Below the pieces are notes generated by a model. That model saw nothing but the letters and a program-made list of their open reading frames with translations, made no database searches and was not told the DNA's origin. The position numbers and the translations under genes were made by a program. DNA of 64,000 bases. Origin: Paragyromitra xinjiangensis (taxonomy: Eukaryota; Ascomycota; Pezizomycetes; Pezizales; Discinaceae). How positions within the stretch are numbered: the first letter of the stretch is position 1; each line of letters begins with the position of its first letter. Below, one piece after another: positions 53,591 through 63,084 of the stretch. Location of the stretch: the NCBI GenBank assembly GCA_038503065.1, contig JBCAMK010000009.1, forward strand, positions 248,001-312,000. Reading direction: 5' to 3'.

Positions 53591-54212
53591 TGGATAGGGT
53601 CAAGTACATGTGCGGTGTTAAGGATTAGTTATTGTATTATTTCGTTGTGTTTCCTTGTGATTCGGTTGGGTTGCCTCGAATGGATGAGTCATGGAAAGGG
53701 GAAGATTGGGTATATAAGCGATGGATTTCCGCGGTTGTGATTGTTCCTTTCTTTCCTTCCTTAAGCAACGTTTCTTACTTTACTTCTACTGTTATCGAAA
53801 TATCATTTCTGTTTCTACCTCAGAAACATCATCGTCGCTGCCGCTGCCATCCCCCCAGAATCACCTCGATTCTTACCCTCCGTGAGGCCTGTGGAAAACA
53901 TTGTACTATCATTGTAGCGTAGTCTTTTTCAAGTAGCACTGCTCACCTTTGGGGATACCAAAGGGCTTGACGAGACCTCGCTCCCTGAGATTACGTTGCT
54001 TCCTCATCCACACCCCTCACCATAAGAACACATGCTCTATGGGCATTGCATCGCGGATTTACCAATCCATCCTTCACCTTTTCCCTTGCACAACTGCCCG
54101 AAGAACCCCTGAACCAACGCTAGTTGTACCCGACTGGTTGGACCACGAATACCTAAGAACCAACTCGACACACTCCACCATCTCCAAAATCACCTAAGGA
54201 AACATCTTTACC
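53591..54212 (+). repeat. Element A 5' LTR and leader (LTR 3' end not resolved)
   Basis: Nearly identical to 61083-61703 (one small difference, CCCCCCAGAAT against CCCCCGTAAT). TATA box GTATATAAG at 53709-53717. The LTR probably ends at a CA before about 53945, followed by TGGGGATACC as possible primer site; without a solo LTR this cannot be fixed. Confidence 0.5.
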
Positions 54213-55500
54213 ATGTCAGCTGTACCTAACCCCGCGCCCTCCGATGCCCAAACATCCGCAACTTGGGATTTCCCAACCCAAGACCGTTTCGCTGAACTGG
54301 CTGGCACGGATATCGCTAGACTTTACCAAGATACCCGCGCCTATATCCATAGGCTTGAATTACAAATCGAAGCAAGCGATGAAGCCCGTGAACATGCGGA
54401 ACAAACCTTGGGCACGACCCAAATACAGCTCACCAACGCCAATGCAACCCTCCAACAAGCCAACCAAACCACTGACCGCTTACGAAGGGAAAGGGATCAA
54501 GCTCGCCTGGGAGCACAACGAGAATCACGTCCTCACTCCCCAGCACCACCTCCACCCCCCCCGTTGGTAAGTCAACACCGGTCAGAAAAAATGCCCGACC
54601 TGCAGGTTCGATGGGTCTCGCGATAAACTCCCCGGCTTTGTTCTCCAGCTCCGCTCCAAGCTATCGGTCAACAACGACCGCTTCACCAACGAGAATAATA
54701 AGATTCTCTATACCATCAATTGTTTGGAGGGGGCTGCTCTTGAACAAGTCCGTCACACTGTCCTCCCTAATGGGACAACCACTTGGACCAACGCCGCCGA
54801 ACTCATTACTGCCCTGGAAACCGCCTTTGGCGACCCCGACCCAACCGGAACAGCGAGGAGGGAACTCCACCAACTGAAACAAGGAAAGAGGGAGTTCTCC
54901 GCCTACCTGGCAGATTTCCAACGCATCATGGGACGCCTTCAGTATGGGGAAACCGCGAAAATGGACGCCTTGGAATATGGGATCTCGGAGGAATTGAAGG
55001 AAGCAATGGTTGTTATAGTAGATCCCCCTACCACCTTCAACACCTTCACTTCGCTCCTCCTCCGGTTAGATAATCGTATCAGGGCCCGCAAGGAGGAAAA
55101 GAAAAATACCAACCGAAACAACATGGGACAATTTGTCGCCCCCGCTCCTGCCTCCTTTACCCCTCATCCTTCCCACACCCCGGGAGGGCTGGCCCCCATG
55201 GACCTTTCCTTTGGAAGAACCAGCAATATGGACCGCCCCGCACCAGATCAACGGTTCACCATGATTAACGGACGGAAAAAGCTTTCAGATCTCGAGAAAC
55301 AGTGGCGTCGGTCCACTGGCAAATGTATGTTTTGTGCGGGCGAAAACCATTCCTACGCCAACTGCCCCTCAGCGCCAAAAAAACCCGCAATGAGGGGAGC
55401 CCTGGTTAATACAGCTCCCGCAGCGTCTTCCTCGTCGGGATCTGTTGATCCATTGCCTTCTTTCACGGCTGCAGATATTTCTCAGTCTTTAAACTTGTAA
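54213..55500 (+). pseudogene. gag: Element A gag, one frame break
   Basis: Starts MSAVPNPAPSDAQTSATWDF. After residue 130 a patch at 54598-54606 (CTGCAG in place of the CCAGAGAA of copy B, two bases shorter) shifts the frame and ends it at 54626. The correct frame resumes and runs to 55500 with a CCHC knuckle (CMFCAGENHSYANC). Its C-terminal end keeps the frame needed for the frameshift signal, unlike copy B. The N-terminal part has a coiled-coil stretch rich in Gln, Asn and Thr before the capsid region. Confidence 0.8.
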
Positions 55501-55533
55501 AACCAGAGTCGCCATGTGACCCTGCTCTGGTTT
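55488..55533 (+). promoter_or_regulatory. -1 programmed ribosomal frameshift signal, gag to pol (element A)
   Basis: TTTAAAC at 55488-55494, in frame as T TTA AAC, two codons before the gag stop. After 5 nt a 9-bp perfect stem: AAACCAGAG (55500-55508) and CTCTGGTTT (55525-55533) with a 16-nt loop. The -1 frame is open from here into the pol ORF. The same bases occur in copy B (62986-62992), but there gag has drifted out of register. Confidence 0.8.
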
Positions 55534-55586
55534 CTTTTTCTTCTTCTCTGTCTGTTTTTTCTATTTCGGGATTTTCGGTATCTGAT

Positions 55587-58565
55587 GTGTGCGTGGAGGA
55601 TAAATTGGATGGAGAACATTTTGTTATTTCTTGTAATCTTTCAAGCAACAATAAAACCATACAAACTCACGCACTATTGGACACTGGAGCCTCAGGATTT
55701 GCATTCATGGATGAAGAATTTGCGCGTCACCACAATTTCCCCCTTATCCCCCTCAAAATTTCCCGCCAACTTGAGGTTATTGATGGTAGGCCCATTTCTT
55801 CGGGCGCCATCACTCATCTTGTACATTGCGGGCTTTCTATTTCAGATCATCAGGAAAAAGCCCCCTTCTTCGTAACACAACTTGGTCACTATCCGCTGGT
55901 CCTAGGAATCCCTTGGATGAAGCATCACGACGTTTCTCTACAATTTGCAGCCAATAAAGTTACTTTTGGATCCGAACACTGCCGCACTCATTGCGCCCCC
56001 ATCAAAATCCCGGTCACAACTCACGGCATTCAACTTCCAAAAGAACTTAAAATCCATTTCATCGGAGCTGCAGCTTTTAGCCGGCTAGCCAAGAAACGGA
56101 CATCCCAGATTTACGCCATTTCCCTGTGTGAAATCAGCAAAATTTTAGACAAACAAGCCACAAAGGAAGAATGGAAACAACGGATCCCCCTGGAATACCA
56201 TGAGTTCCTGGACATGTTTGATGAATCCAAAGCCAATGGACTCCCCCCACGCCGTCCTTATGATCACAAGATACCCCTTCTCGCCGGGAAAGAACCACCC
56301 TTCGGGCCTCTCTATGGGATGTCAAGAGAAGAACTCTTGGTATTAAAAGAGTATATTGAAGACAACCTTGGAAAAGGGTTTATCCAAGCCAGCTCGTCAC
56401 CAGCTGGAGCCCCAGTTCTCTTTGTGAAGAAAGCTGATGGATCCCTCCGTTTGTGCGTGGATTACCGAGGATTAAACAGTATTACCATTAAAGATCGCTA
56501 TACTTCCCCCCTCATCCGCGAAACCCTGGACCGCCTGGCCAAAGCTAAATGGTATACCAAGTTAGACCTTCGCATGGGTTATAATCAAATACGGATGGGA
56601 GAAGGGGAAGAGTGGAAAACGGCCTTCCGTACCCGTTACGGCCTCTATGAGTACAAAGTTATGCCCTTTGGACTCACCAATGCACCTGGCACCTTCCAAC
56701 GCTTCGTTAACGATTGCCTCACTGAATACTTGGATATTTTCTGTACTGCCTACCTCGATGATATCTTAATCTACAGTGATAACCTGGAGGAGCATAAAGA
56801 ACACGTTAATAAGGTACTTCAAGCTCTGAAACAGCAAGGAATCCTCCTCAAACCCGAGAAATGTGAATTTCATACCCAATCAACGAAATATTTGGGATTG
56901 ATCCTCTCCCCAGATGGCATCAGCATGGATGAAGAAAAGCTAAAGGCTGTAAGAGAGTGGGGTGTACCAAGATCGGTTAAAGATGTCCAGGCTTTCTTGG
57001 GGTTTGCGAATTTTTATCGACGGTTTATATTCGGATTTTCACGGCTTTCCTCCCCCCTTTCGGCATTAACAAAAAAGGACACTCCGTTTGAATGGTCCCC
57101 TAAGGCACAGCAAGCTTTTGATGCATTAAAACTCGCTTTCACTACCGCCCCAATCCTCATGCACTTCGACCCCGATAAGAAAATCTTTGTGGAAACCGAC
57201 GCTTCTGATTATGTATCCGCTGGTATTCTATCTCAATATGACGATAATGGAACTTTACACCCGGTAGCCTTCTTTTCAAAGAAACATTCCCCCGCAGAAT
57301 GCAACTACGAAATATATGACAAGGAACTACTAGCCATTATTCGCACATTCGAAGAATGGAGACCGGAATTGGAAGGGGCAGCACATCCCATCTCAGTTAT
57401 TTCCGACCATAAGAATTTGGAATACTTCATGACCACCAAACAATTAAATCGTCGACAAGCAAGATGGGCTGAGTACCTTTCACGTTTCAATTTCATTATT
57501 ACCTATCGACCAGGAAAACAAGGGGGAAAACCGGACGCATTGACAAGGAGATCAGGAGATCTCCCTGAAGAAGGGGATGAAAGATTCGCACACCAGAGTC
57601 AAGTGGTATTAAAAAAGGAAAACCTGGATCCTAAGCTAAGTTTGTTGGCGGGTTCTTTATCAAACGAACCCGCTGAAATGGACGCCACCTTATTTTTATT
57701 ATTCAAAGAAGGATATGAAGCTGACCCATTTCCGGAGAAAATCCTTACAGCATTAGAAAAAGGAGATAGACAATCAAAGGAAATCTCACTGGCTGAATGC
57801 ACTAACAGTAACGGATTCCTCAAATACCGCCAATGTTTTTTCGTCCCCGATCTCGATTCATTACGCCTTGAAATCCTGAAACAACATCACCATACACCGG
57901 CAGCAGGGCACTCAGGACGAGAAAAAACTTTCGAGCTGGTATCCAGGGATTTCTATTGGCCAAAGATGAGGGAATATATCGGCCGCTACATTAGGAATTG
58001 CCACGTTTGTCAACGAGCAAAGCCAACAACGCAAGGCACGCAAGGAGTTTTACGCCCCGTACCTATTCCGAATAGACCTTGGGAAGAATTATCAATGGAT
58101 TTTGTGACAGGGTTACCGGAATCGGAAGGCTTTGACGCAATAATGGTTATTGTTGACCGATTGTCGAAAATGAGACACCTAATTCCTTGCAACACCACCG
58201 TGAATGCTCGACAAGTGGCTGATTTGTACCTCCCGAATGTCTGGAAAATCCATGGCTTACCCTCCCATATCACTTCCGACCGTGGTACACAGTTCACCGC
58301 CAAGTTCTGGAAAGAGTTATGCCAACGGCTACAAATTAAGGCCAGGATGTCAACCTCCTTCCACCCAGAAACGGACGGACAAACCGAGAGACTCAATGCA
58401 GTAATGGAACAGTATCTCCGGTGCTACGTGTCTTATCAGCAAGAAGACTGGGTTAAGTGGTTACCAATCGCGGAGTTCGCAGCAAATAATCAAGAATCGG
58501 CAAGTACAAAGGTGACACCTTTCTTTGCTAATTATGGTTACCACCTCGCTTTAACACCTCGATAA
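55587..58565 (+). CDS. pol: Element A pol: protease, reverse transcriptase, RNase H, integrase
   Basis: 992 codons counted from a GTG at 55587, but the frame is open back to the slippery site, so the true product is a gag-pol fusion. Domains in order: retropepsin LLDTGASGFAFMDEEF; reverse transcriptase [34 protein letters not shown] and YLDD (56751-56762); RNase H FVETDASDYVSAGIL, YDKELLAIIRTFEEW and RPGKQGGKPDALTR; integrase HHCC (HHTPAAGHSGREKT, CHVCQ), then MDFVTGLP, TSDRGTQF and PETDGQTERLN with DD35E spacing. It stops at 58563-58565 because of a frame break; the integrase tail and chromodomain continue in other frames. Confidence 0.92.
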   Translation: MCVEDKLDGEHFVISCNLSSNNKTIQTHALLDTGASGFAFMDEEFARHHNFPLIPLKISRQLEVIDGRPISSGAITHLVHCGLSISDHQEKAPFFVTQLGHYPLVLGIPWMKHHDVSLQFAANKVTFGSEHCRTHCAPIKIPVTTHGIQLPKELKIHFIGAAAFSRLAKKRTSQIYAISLCEISKILDKQATKEEWKQRIPLEYHEFLDMFDESKANGLPPRRPYDHKIPLLAGKEPPFGPLYGMSREELLVLKEYIEDNLGKGFIQASSSPAGAPVLFVKKADGSLRLCVDYRGLNSITIKDRYTSPLIRETLDRLAKAKWYTKLDLRMGYNQIRMGEGEEWKTAFRTRYGLYEYKVMPFGLTNAPGTFQRFVNDCLTEYLDIFCTAYLDDILIYSDNLEEHKEHVNKVLQALKQQGILLKPEKCEFHTQSTKYLGLILSPDGISMDEEKLKAVREWGVPRSVKDVQAFLGFANFYRRFIFGFSRLSSPLSALTKKDTPFEWSPKAQQAFDALKLAFTTAPILMHFDPDKKIFVETDASDYVSAGILSQYDDNGTLHPVAFFSKKHSPAECNYEIYDKELLAIIRTFEEWRPELEGAAHPISVISDHKNLEYFMTTKQLNRRQARWAEYLSRFNFIITYRPGKQGGKPDALTRRSGDLPEEGDERFAHQSQVVLKKENLDPKLSLLAGSLSNEPAEMDATLFLLFKEGYEADPFPEKILTALEKGDRQSKEISLAECTNSNGFLKYRQCFFVPDLDSLRLEILKQHHHTPAAGHSGREKTFELVSRDFYWPKMREYIGRYIRNCHVCQRAKPTTQGTQGVLRPVPIPNRPWEELSMDFVTGLPESEGFDAIMVIVDRLSKMRHLIPCNTTVNARQVADLYLPNVWKIHGLPSHITSDRGTQFTAKFWKELCQRLQIKARMSTSFHPETDGQTERLNAVMEQYLRCYVSYQQEDWVKWLPIAEFAANNQESASTKVTPFFANYGYHLALTPR

Positions 58566-59146
58566 TGCCAATATCCCGGATCCACAAGCCCGCGACGCCA
58601 AGGACTTCGCCAGCGCATGGAAGAACTTGAACCTTCCTACGCACACAGATCCGGACGGCCCAAGATGTTTATGAAATAAGCACCAACAGGCATCGAATCC
58701 CAGCCCCAGCCTATCAAGTAGGAGATCGAGTTTTTGTATCTACCAAAAACATACGCACTTCCCGGGCTTCAAAGAAATTGGACTGGAAATGGATGGGCCC
58801 CTACCCGGTTAAAAGAGTCGTGTCACCCTACGCTTACGAGATTGACCTCCCTGCCTCAGTCAAATACCACTCTGTCTTTCATGTATCCTTGATAAAGCCA
58901 ACCGCGACAGACCCCTTGCCGGGACAGATAATTCCACCACCACCTCCGGTACAAGTCAACGATCATGAGGAATATTATATTGACGAAATCCTGGATTCGA
59001 GGATACAATATGGAAACCTGGAATACCTGGTCAAATGGACGGGCTATGCTCAACCTACCTGGGAGTCGGCAAAGGATCATCAAGAAACACAGGCCGTGGA
59101 GATTTTTCACCAACGGTATCCCGATAAACTTCATCAGCAAAAATAA
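58566..59146 (+). pseudogene. pol: Element A pol C-terminus: integrase tail and chromodomain, out of frame
   Basis: Frame changes at least twice: DNANIPDPQARDAKDF reads in one frame, MEELEPSY and then VYEISTNRHR and YQVGDRVFVSTKN in others. From about 58680 the frame is steady to TAA at 59144-59146: GPYPVKRVV (GPY/F motif), SVFHVSLIKP, then a chromodomain (YYIDEILDSRI, YLVKWTGY, PTWES), which in such elements guides integration to marked chromatin. Several small indels within 120 bp mean this copy cannot make an intact integrase. Confidence 0.8.
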
Positions 59147-61024
59147 TTATTTCCTCCCTCAGCTCCAGGAGGCTCGGGAGGCTCGGGAGGCGCTGGAGAC
59201 TCCTGGAAAAAATGCTGCACTAGGAGGAGGCGAATGGTGACCTCAACCTCCTTCGGGAGGCACTGGGAGGAGCCAGCAAGCACTCCGGGAGACTCTAGGA
59301 GATCGATATAGGCACTCCTAACGTGGCATGGAGAGCTGTGGAGAAGCATAAGTTATACCTGTCACCCTACTCAATTCACTGATGTCACGCTGTCACTCAG
59401 GTTTTGAAAATTATTTTGACTAATTATTGACTATCTAATGGATCTATATACATCGAACGAGTCCCCGCATCCTCCTGCTTGCCCCGCTGCATCCTACTCC
59501 TCCTACTCCTCCTATTCCGAGCCTGCTGCTGAGCTTGCCTGGAGTCAATTCGGAGGCAGAAAAGCACGGGATTCGGAGTCTATTCAGCAGTCAATTCAGC
59601 AGGATTCGGAGGCTTAGAAACAGCTGATTCGGAGTCTATTCAGGAGTCAATTCGGCAGTCAATTCAGCAGGATTCGGAGTCTATTCAGCAGTCAATTCAG
59701 CAGCCAATTCAGCAGGATTCGGAGGCTGCTCGGGAGGAGGTTCGGGAGTCGATTTGGAGGCAGGAAAGCACGGGATTCGGAGTCAATTCAGGAGTCAATT
59801 CAGCAGCCAATTCAGCAGGATTCGGAGGCTTAGAAACAGCCGATTCAGAGTCTATTCAGGAGTCAATTCAGCAGGATTCGGAGGCTTAGAAACAGCCGAT
59901 TCGGAGTCGATTCGGAGTCTATTCAGGAGTCAATTCAGCAGGATTCGGAGGCTCGGAAAGAGCCTATTCGGAGGCAGGAAAGCACGGGATTCGGAGTCTA
60001 TTCAGCAGTCAATTCAGCAGTCAATTCAGCAGGATTTGGAGGCTTAGAAACAGCCGATTCAGAGTCTATTCAGGAGTCAATTCAGCAGTCAATTCAGCAG
60101 GATTCGGAGGCTTAGAAACAGCCGATTCGGAGCCGATTCGGAGTCTATTCAGGAGTCAATTCAGCAGTGGATTCGGAGGCTCGGAAACAGCCTATTCAGA
60201 GGCAGGAAAGCACGGGATTCGGAGTCTATTCAGGAGTCAATTCAGCAGTCAATTCAGCAGGATTCGGAGGCTTAGAAACAGCCGATTCAGAGTCTATTCA
60301 GCAGTCAATTCAGCAGGATTCGGAGGCTTAGAAACAGCCGATTCGGAGTCGATTCGGAGTCTATTCAGGAGTCTATTCAGCAGTCAATTCAGCAGGATTC
60401 GGAGGCTATTCGGAGTCAATTCGGCAGTCAATTCGGCAGTGGATTTGGAGGCTCAGAAACAGCCTATTCGGAGGCAGGAAAGCACGGGATTCGGAGTCAA
60501 TTTGGAAGTCAATTCAGGAGTCAATTCAGCAGTGGATTCGGAGTCGATTCAGGAGTCGATTCGGAGGCAAGCAAGCAGTCGATTCAGCAGCTGTTTGGTC
60601 GTTGATTTCGCGGGTAAGGGGCCTATTCAGAGTTAGCTACTGTGCACACGTCTATGTTGGAGATGCAGGAGGGGAGGAGGTATGGGCGTCGCAAAGGGGG
60701 TTAAAAGGGGTGGGTGGATAGGGGTGGGCGTTGGGGCAGCAACGGGGAGTTGAAAGAAATTCTTCTAAGTCCCTAAGCGAGATCCAATAGTCTGCGATTC
60801 AGGGAGTCTCTGGCAGTGGTGTTGAGGTCCAGGAGTGGGGTGGAGGCTCAGCATCGTGCCTTTGGCTCATGGAGGATAGAGCATATCTCTAGAAGCCATA
60901 TCCTCCGAGATGCAGGTCGGGGCGCTCGTGCCTCCAGGCGCTCTGGGAGCGCACGGAGCGCCTGGAGGAGATTGCCTCCCGAGACATGCATGCTCCTGGC
61001 GCGTTAATTATTTTTGCTGATGTT
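59132..61024. mobile_element. Insertion-like block with inverted CATCAGCAAAAATAATTA ends
   Basis: 18-bp perfect inverted termini at 59132-59149 and 61007-61024. The left end supplies the last codons and stop of the pol frame. Inside: a GC-rich GGAGGCTCGG region (59160-59330), an AT-rich stretch (59400-59450), then the satellite. No transposase. It lies between pol and the polypurine tract of element A, so it is either an insertion or an odd 3' UTR. Confidence 0.45.
59560..60620 (+). repeat. Satellite built on a 15-bp motif (GTCAATTCAGCAG and variants)
   Basis: Words GATTCGGAGTCTATT, CAGGAGTCAATTCAG, CAGTCAATTCAGCAG and GATTCGGAGGCTTAG alternate in a higher-order pattern for over 1 kb. Translations (IQQSIQQDSEA-like) are by-products. 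No supported gene. Confidence 0.85.
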
Positions 61025-61076
61025 AATGATATGGTGCCTTAGGTTCGCAGGAGCTCACGCTTGAAGGGGGGGGCTA
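60621..61076. other. Element A 3' region with polypurine tract
   Basis: GAAGGGGGGGG at 61063-61073 is the polypurine tract ahead of the next LTR. Around 60930-60970 the sequence CTCCAGGCGCTC is followed by inverted GAGCGCCTGGAG-like words. No gene. Confidence 0.55.
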
Positions 61077-61703
61077 CTTTCATGGATAGGGTCAAGTACA
61101 TGTGCGGTGTTAAGGATTAGTTATTGTATTATTTCGTTGTGTTTCCTTGTGATTCGGTTGGGTTGCCTCGAATGGATGAGTCATGGAAAGGGGAAGATTG
61201 GGTATATAAGCGATGGATTTCCGCGGTTGTGATTGTTCCTTTCTTTCCTTCCTTAAGCAACGTTTCTTACTTTACTTCTACTGTTATCGAAATATCATTT
61301 CTGTTTCTACCTCAGAAACATCATCGTCGCTGCCGCTGCCATCCCCCGTAATCACCTCGATTCTTACCCTCCGTGAGGCCTGTGGAAAACATTGTACTAT
61401 CATTGTAGCGTAGTCTTTTTCAAGTAGCACTGCTCACCTTTGGGGATACCAAAGGGCTTGACGAGACCTCGCTCCCTGAGATTACGTTGCTTCCTCATCC
61501 ACACCCCTCACCATAAGAACACATGCTCTATGGGCATTGCATCGCGGATTTACCAATCCATCCTTCACCTTTTCCCTTGCACAACTGCCCGAAGAACCCC
61601 TGAACCAACGCTAGTTGTACCCGACTGGTTGGACCACGAATACCTAAGAACCAACTCGACACACTCCACCATCTCCAAAATCACCTAAGGAAACATCTTT
61701 ACC

Positions 61704-62990
61704 ATGTCAGCTGTACCTAACCCCGCGCCCTCCGATGCCCAAACATCCGCAACTTGGGATTTCCCAACCCAAGACCGTTTCGCTGAACTGGCTGGCACGG
61801 ATATCGCTAGACTTTACCAAGATACCCGCGCCTATATCCATAGGCTTGAATTACAAATCGAAGCAAGCGATGAAGCCCGTGAACATGCGGAACAAACCTT
61901 GGGCACGACCCAAATACAGCTCACCAACGCCAATGCAACCCTCCAACAAGCCAACCAAACCACTGACCGCTTACGAAGGGAAAGGGATCAAGCTCGCCTG
62001 GGAGCACAACGAGAATCACGTCCTCACTCCCCAGCACCACCTCCACCCCCCCCGTTGGTAAGTCAACACCGGTCAGAAAAAATGCCCGACCCAGAGAAGT
62101 TCGATGGGTCTCGCGATAAACTCCCCGGCTTTGTTCTCCAGCTCCGCTCCAAGCTATCGGTCAACAACGACCGCTTCACCAACGAGAATAATAAGATTCT
62201 CTATACCATCAATTGTTTGGAGGGGGCTGCTCTTGAACAAGTCCGTCACACTGTCCTCCCTAATGGGACAACCACTTGGACCAACGCCGCCGAACTCATT
62301 ACTGCCCTGGAAACCGCCTTTGGCGACCCCGACCCAACCGGAACAGCGAGGAGGGAACTCCACCAACTGAAACAAGGAAAGAGGGAGTTCTCCGCCTACC
62401 TGGCAGATTTCCAACGCATCATGGGACGCCTTCAGTATGGGGAAACCGCGAAAATGGACGCCTTGGAATATGGGATCTCGGAGGAATTGAAGGAAGCAAT
62501 GGTTGTTATAGTAGATCCCCCTACCACCTTCAACACCTTCACTTCGCTCCTCCTCCGGTTAGATAATCGTATCAGGGCCCGCAAGGAGGAAAAGAAAAAT
62601 ACCAACCGAAACAACATGGGACAATTTGTCGCCCCCGCTCCTGCCTCCTTTACCCCTCATCCTTCCCACACCCCGGGAGGGCTGGCCCCCATGGACCTTT
62701 CCTTTGGAAGAACCAGCAATATGGACCGCCCCGCACCAGATCAACGGTTCACCATGATTAACGGACGGAAAAAGCTTTCAGATCTCGAGAAACAGTGGCG
62801 TCGGTCCACTGGCAAATGTATGTTTTGTGCGGGCGAAAACCATTCCTACGCCAACTGCCCCTCAGCGCCAAAAAAACCCGCAATGAGGGGAGCCCTGGTT
62901 AATACAGGCTCTCCCGCAGCTGCCTTCCCTCGTCGGGATCTGTTGATCCATTGCCTTCTTTCACGGCTGCAGATATTTCTCAGTCTTTAA
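61704..62990 (+). CDS. gag: Element B gag, nearly complete
   Basis: 428 aa from ATG 61704, intact where copy A is broken (CCAGAGAA patch near 62090). It has the N-terminal coiled coil, capsid region (LEQVRHTVLPNGTTTWTNAAEL) and CCHC knuckle CMFCAGENHSYANC near residue 370. After ALVNTG a 5-bp-longer patch than in A (62907-62932) shifts the last 25 codons and moves gag out of register with the TTTAAAC slippery site, so the ORF ends at 62990 in a changed frame and would not lead into pol. Confidence 0.8.
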   Translation: MSAVPNPAPSDAQTSATWDFPTQDRFAELAGTDIARLYQDTRAYIHRLELQIEASDEAREHAEQTLGTTQIQLTNANATLQQANQTTDRLRRERDQARLGAQRESRPHSPAPPPPPPLVSQHRSEKMPDPEKFDGSRDKLPGFVLQLRSKLSVNNDRFTNENNKILYTINCLEGAALEQVRHTVLPNGTTTWTNAAELITALETAFGDPDPTGTARRELHQLKQGKREFSAYLADFQRIMGRLQYGETAKMDALEYGISEELKEAMVVIVDPPTTFNTFTSLLLRLDNRIRARKEEKKNTNRNNMGQFVAPAPASFTPHPSHTPGGLAPMDLSFGRTSNMDRPAPDQRFTMINGRKKLSDLEKQWRRSTGKCMFCAGENHSYANCPSAPKKPAMRGALVNTGSPAAAFPRRDLLIHCLLSRLQIFLSL

Positions 62991-63084
62991 ACTTGTAAAA
63001 CCAGAGTCGCCATGTGACCCTGCTCTGGTTTCTTTTTCTTCTTCTCTGTCTGTTTTTTCTATTTCGGGATTTTCGGTATCTGAT

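Larger units (their letters stand above)
53591..61082 (+). mobile_element. Element A: chromodomain-type Ty3/gypsy retrotransposon, degenerate copy
   Basis: Order gag, protease, reverse transcriptase, RNase H, integrase, chromodomain. The block from 53585 onward is repeated at 61077 onward, at an offset of 7492 bp, so A and B are in tandem and the leader at 61083 serves as 3' LTR of A and 5' LTR of B. A polypurine tract (61063-61073) precedes it. The common block starts CTTTCATGGATAGGG; taking the first TG gives 53591. Gag and the end of pol contain frame breaks. Confidence 0.75.

Noticed and set aside
58480..58515. SAST word in element A pol as another copy of the element 1 motif
   Set aside because: Here it is the common integrase ESAST motif encoded by different bases (GAATCGGCAAGTACA); no CCGCGTCGACGC.
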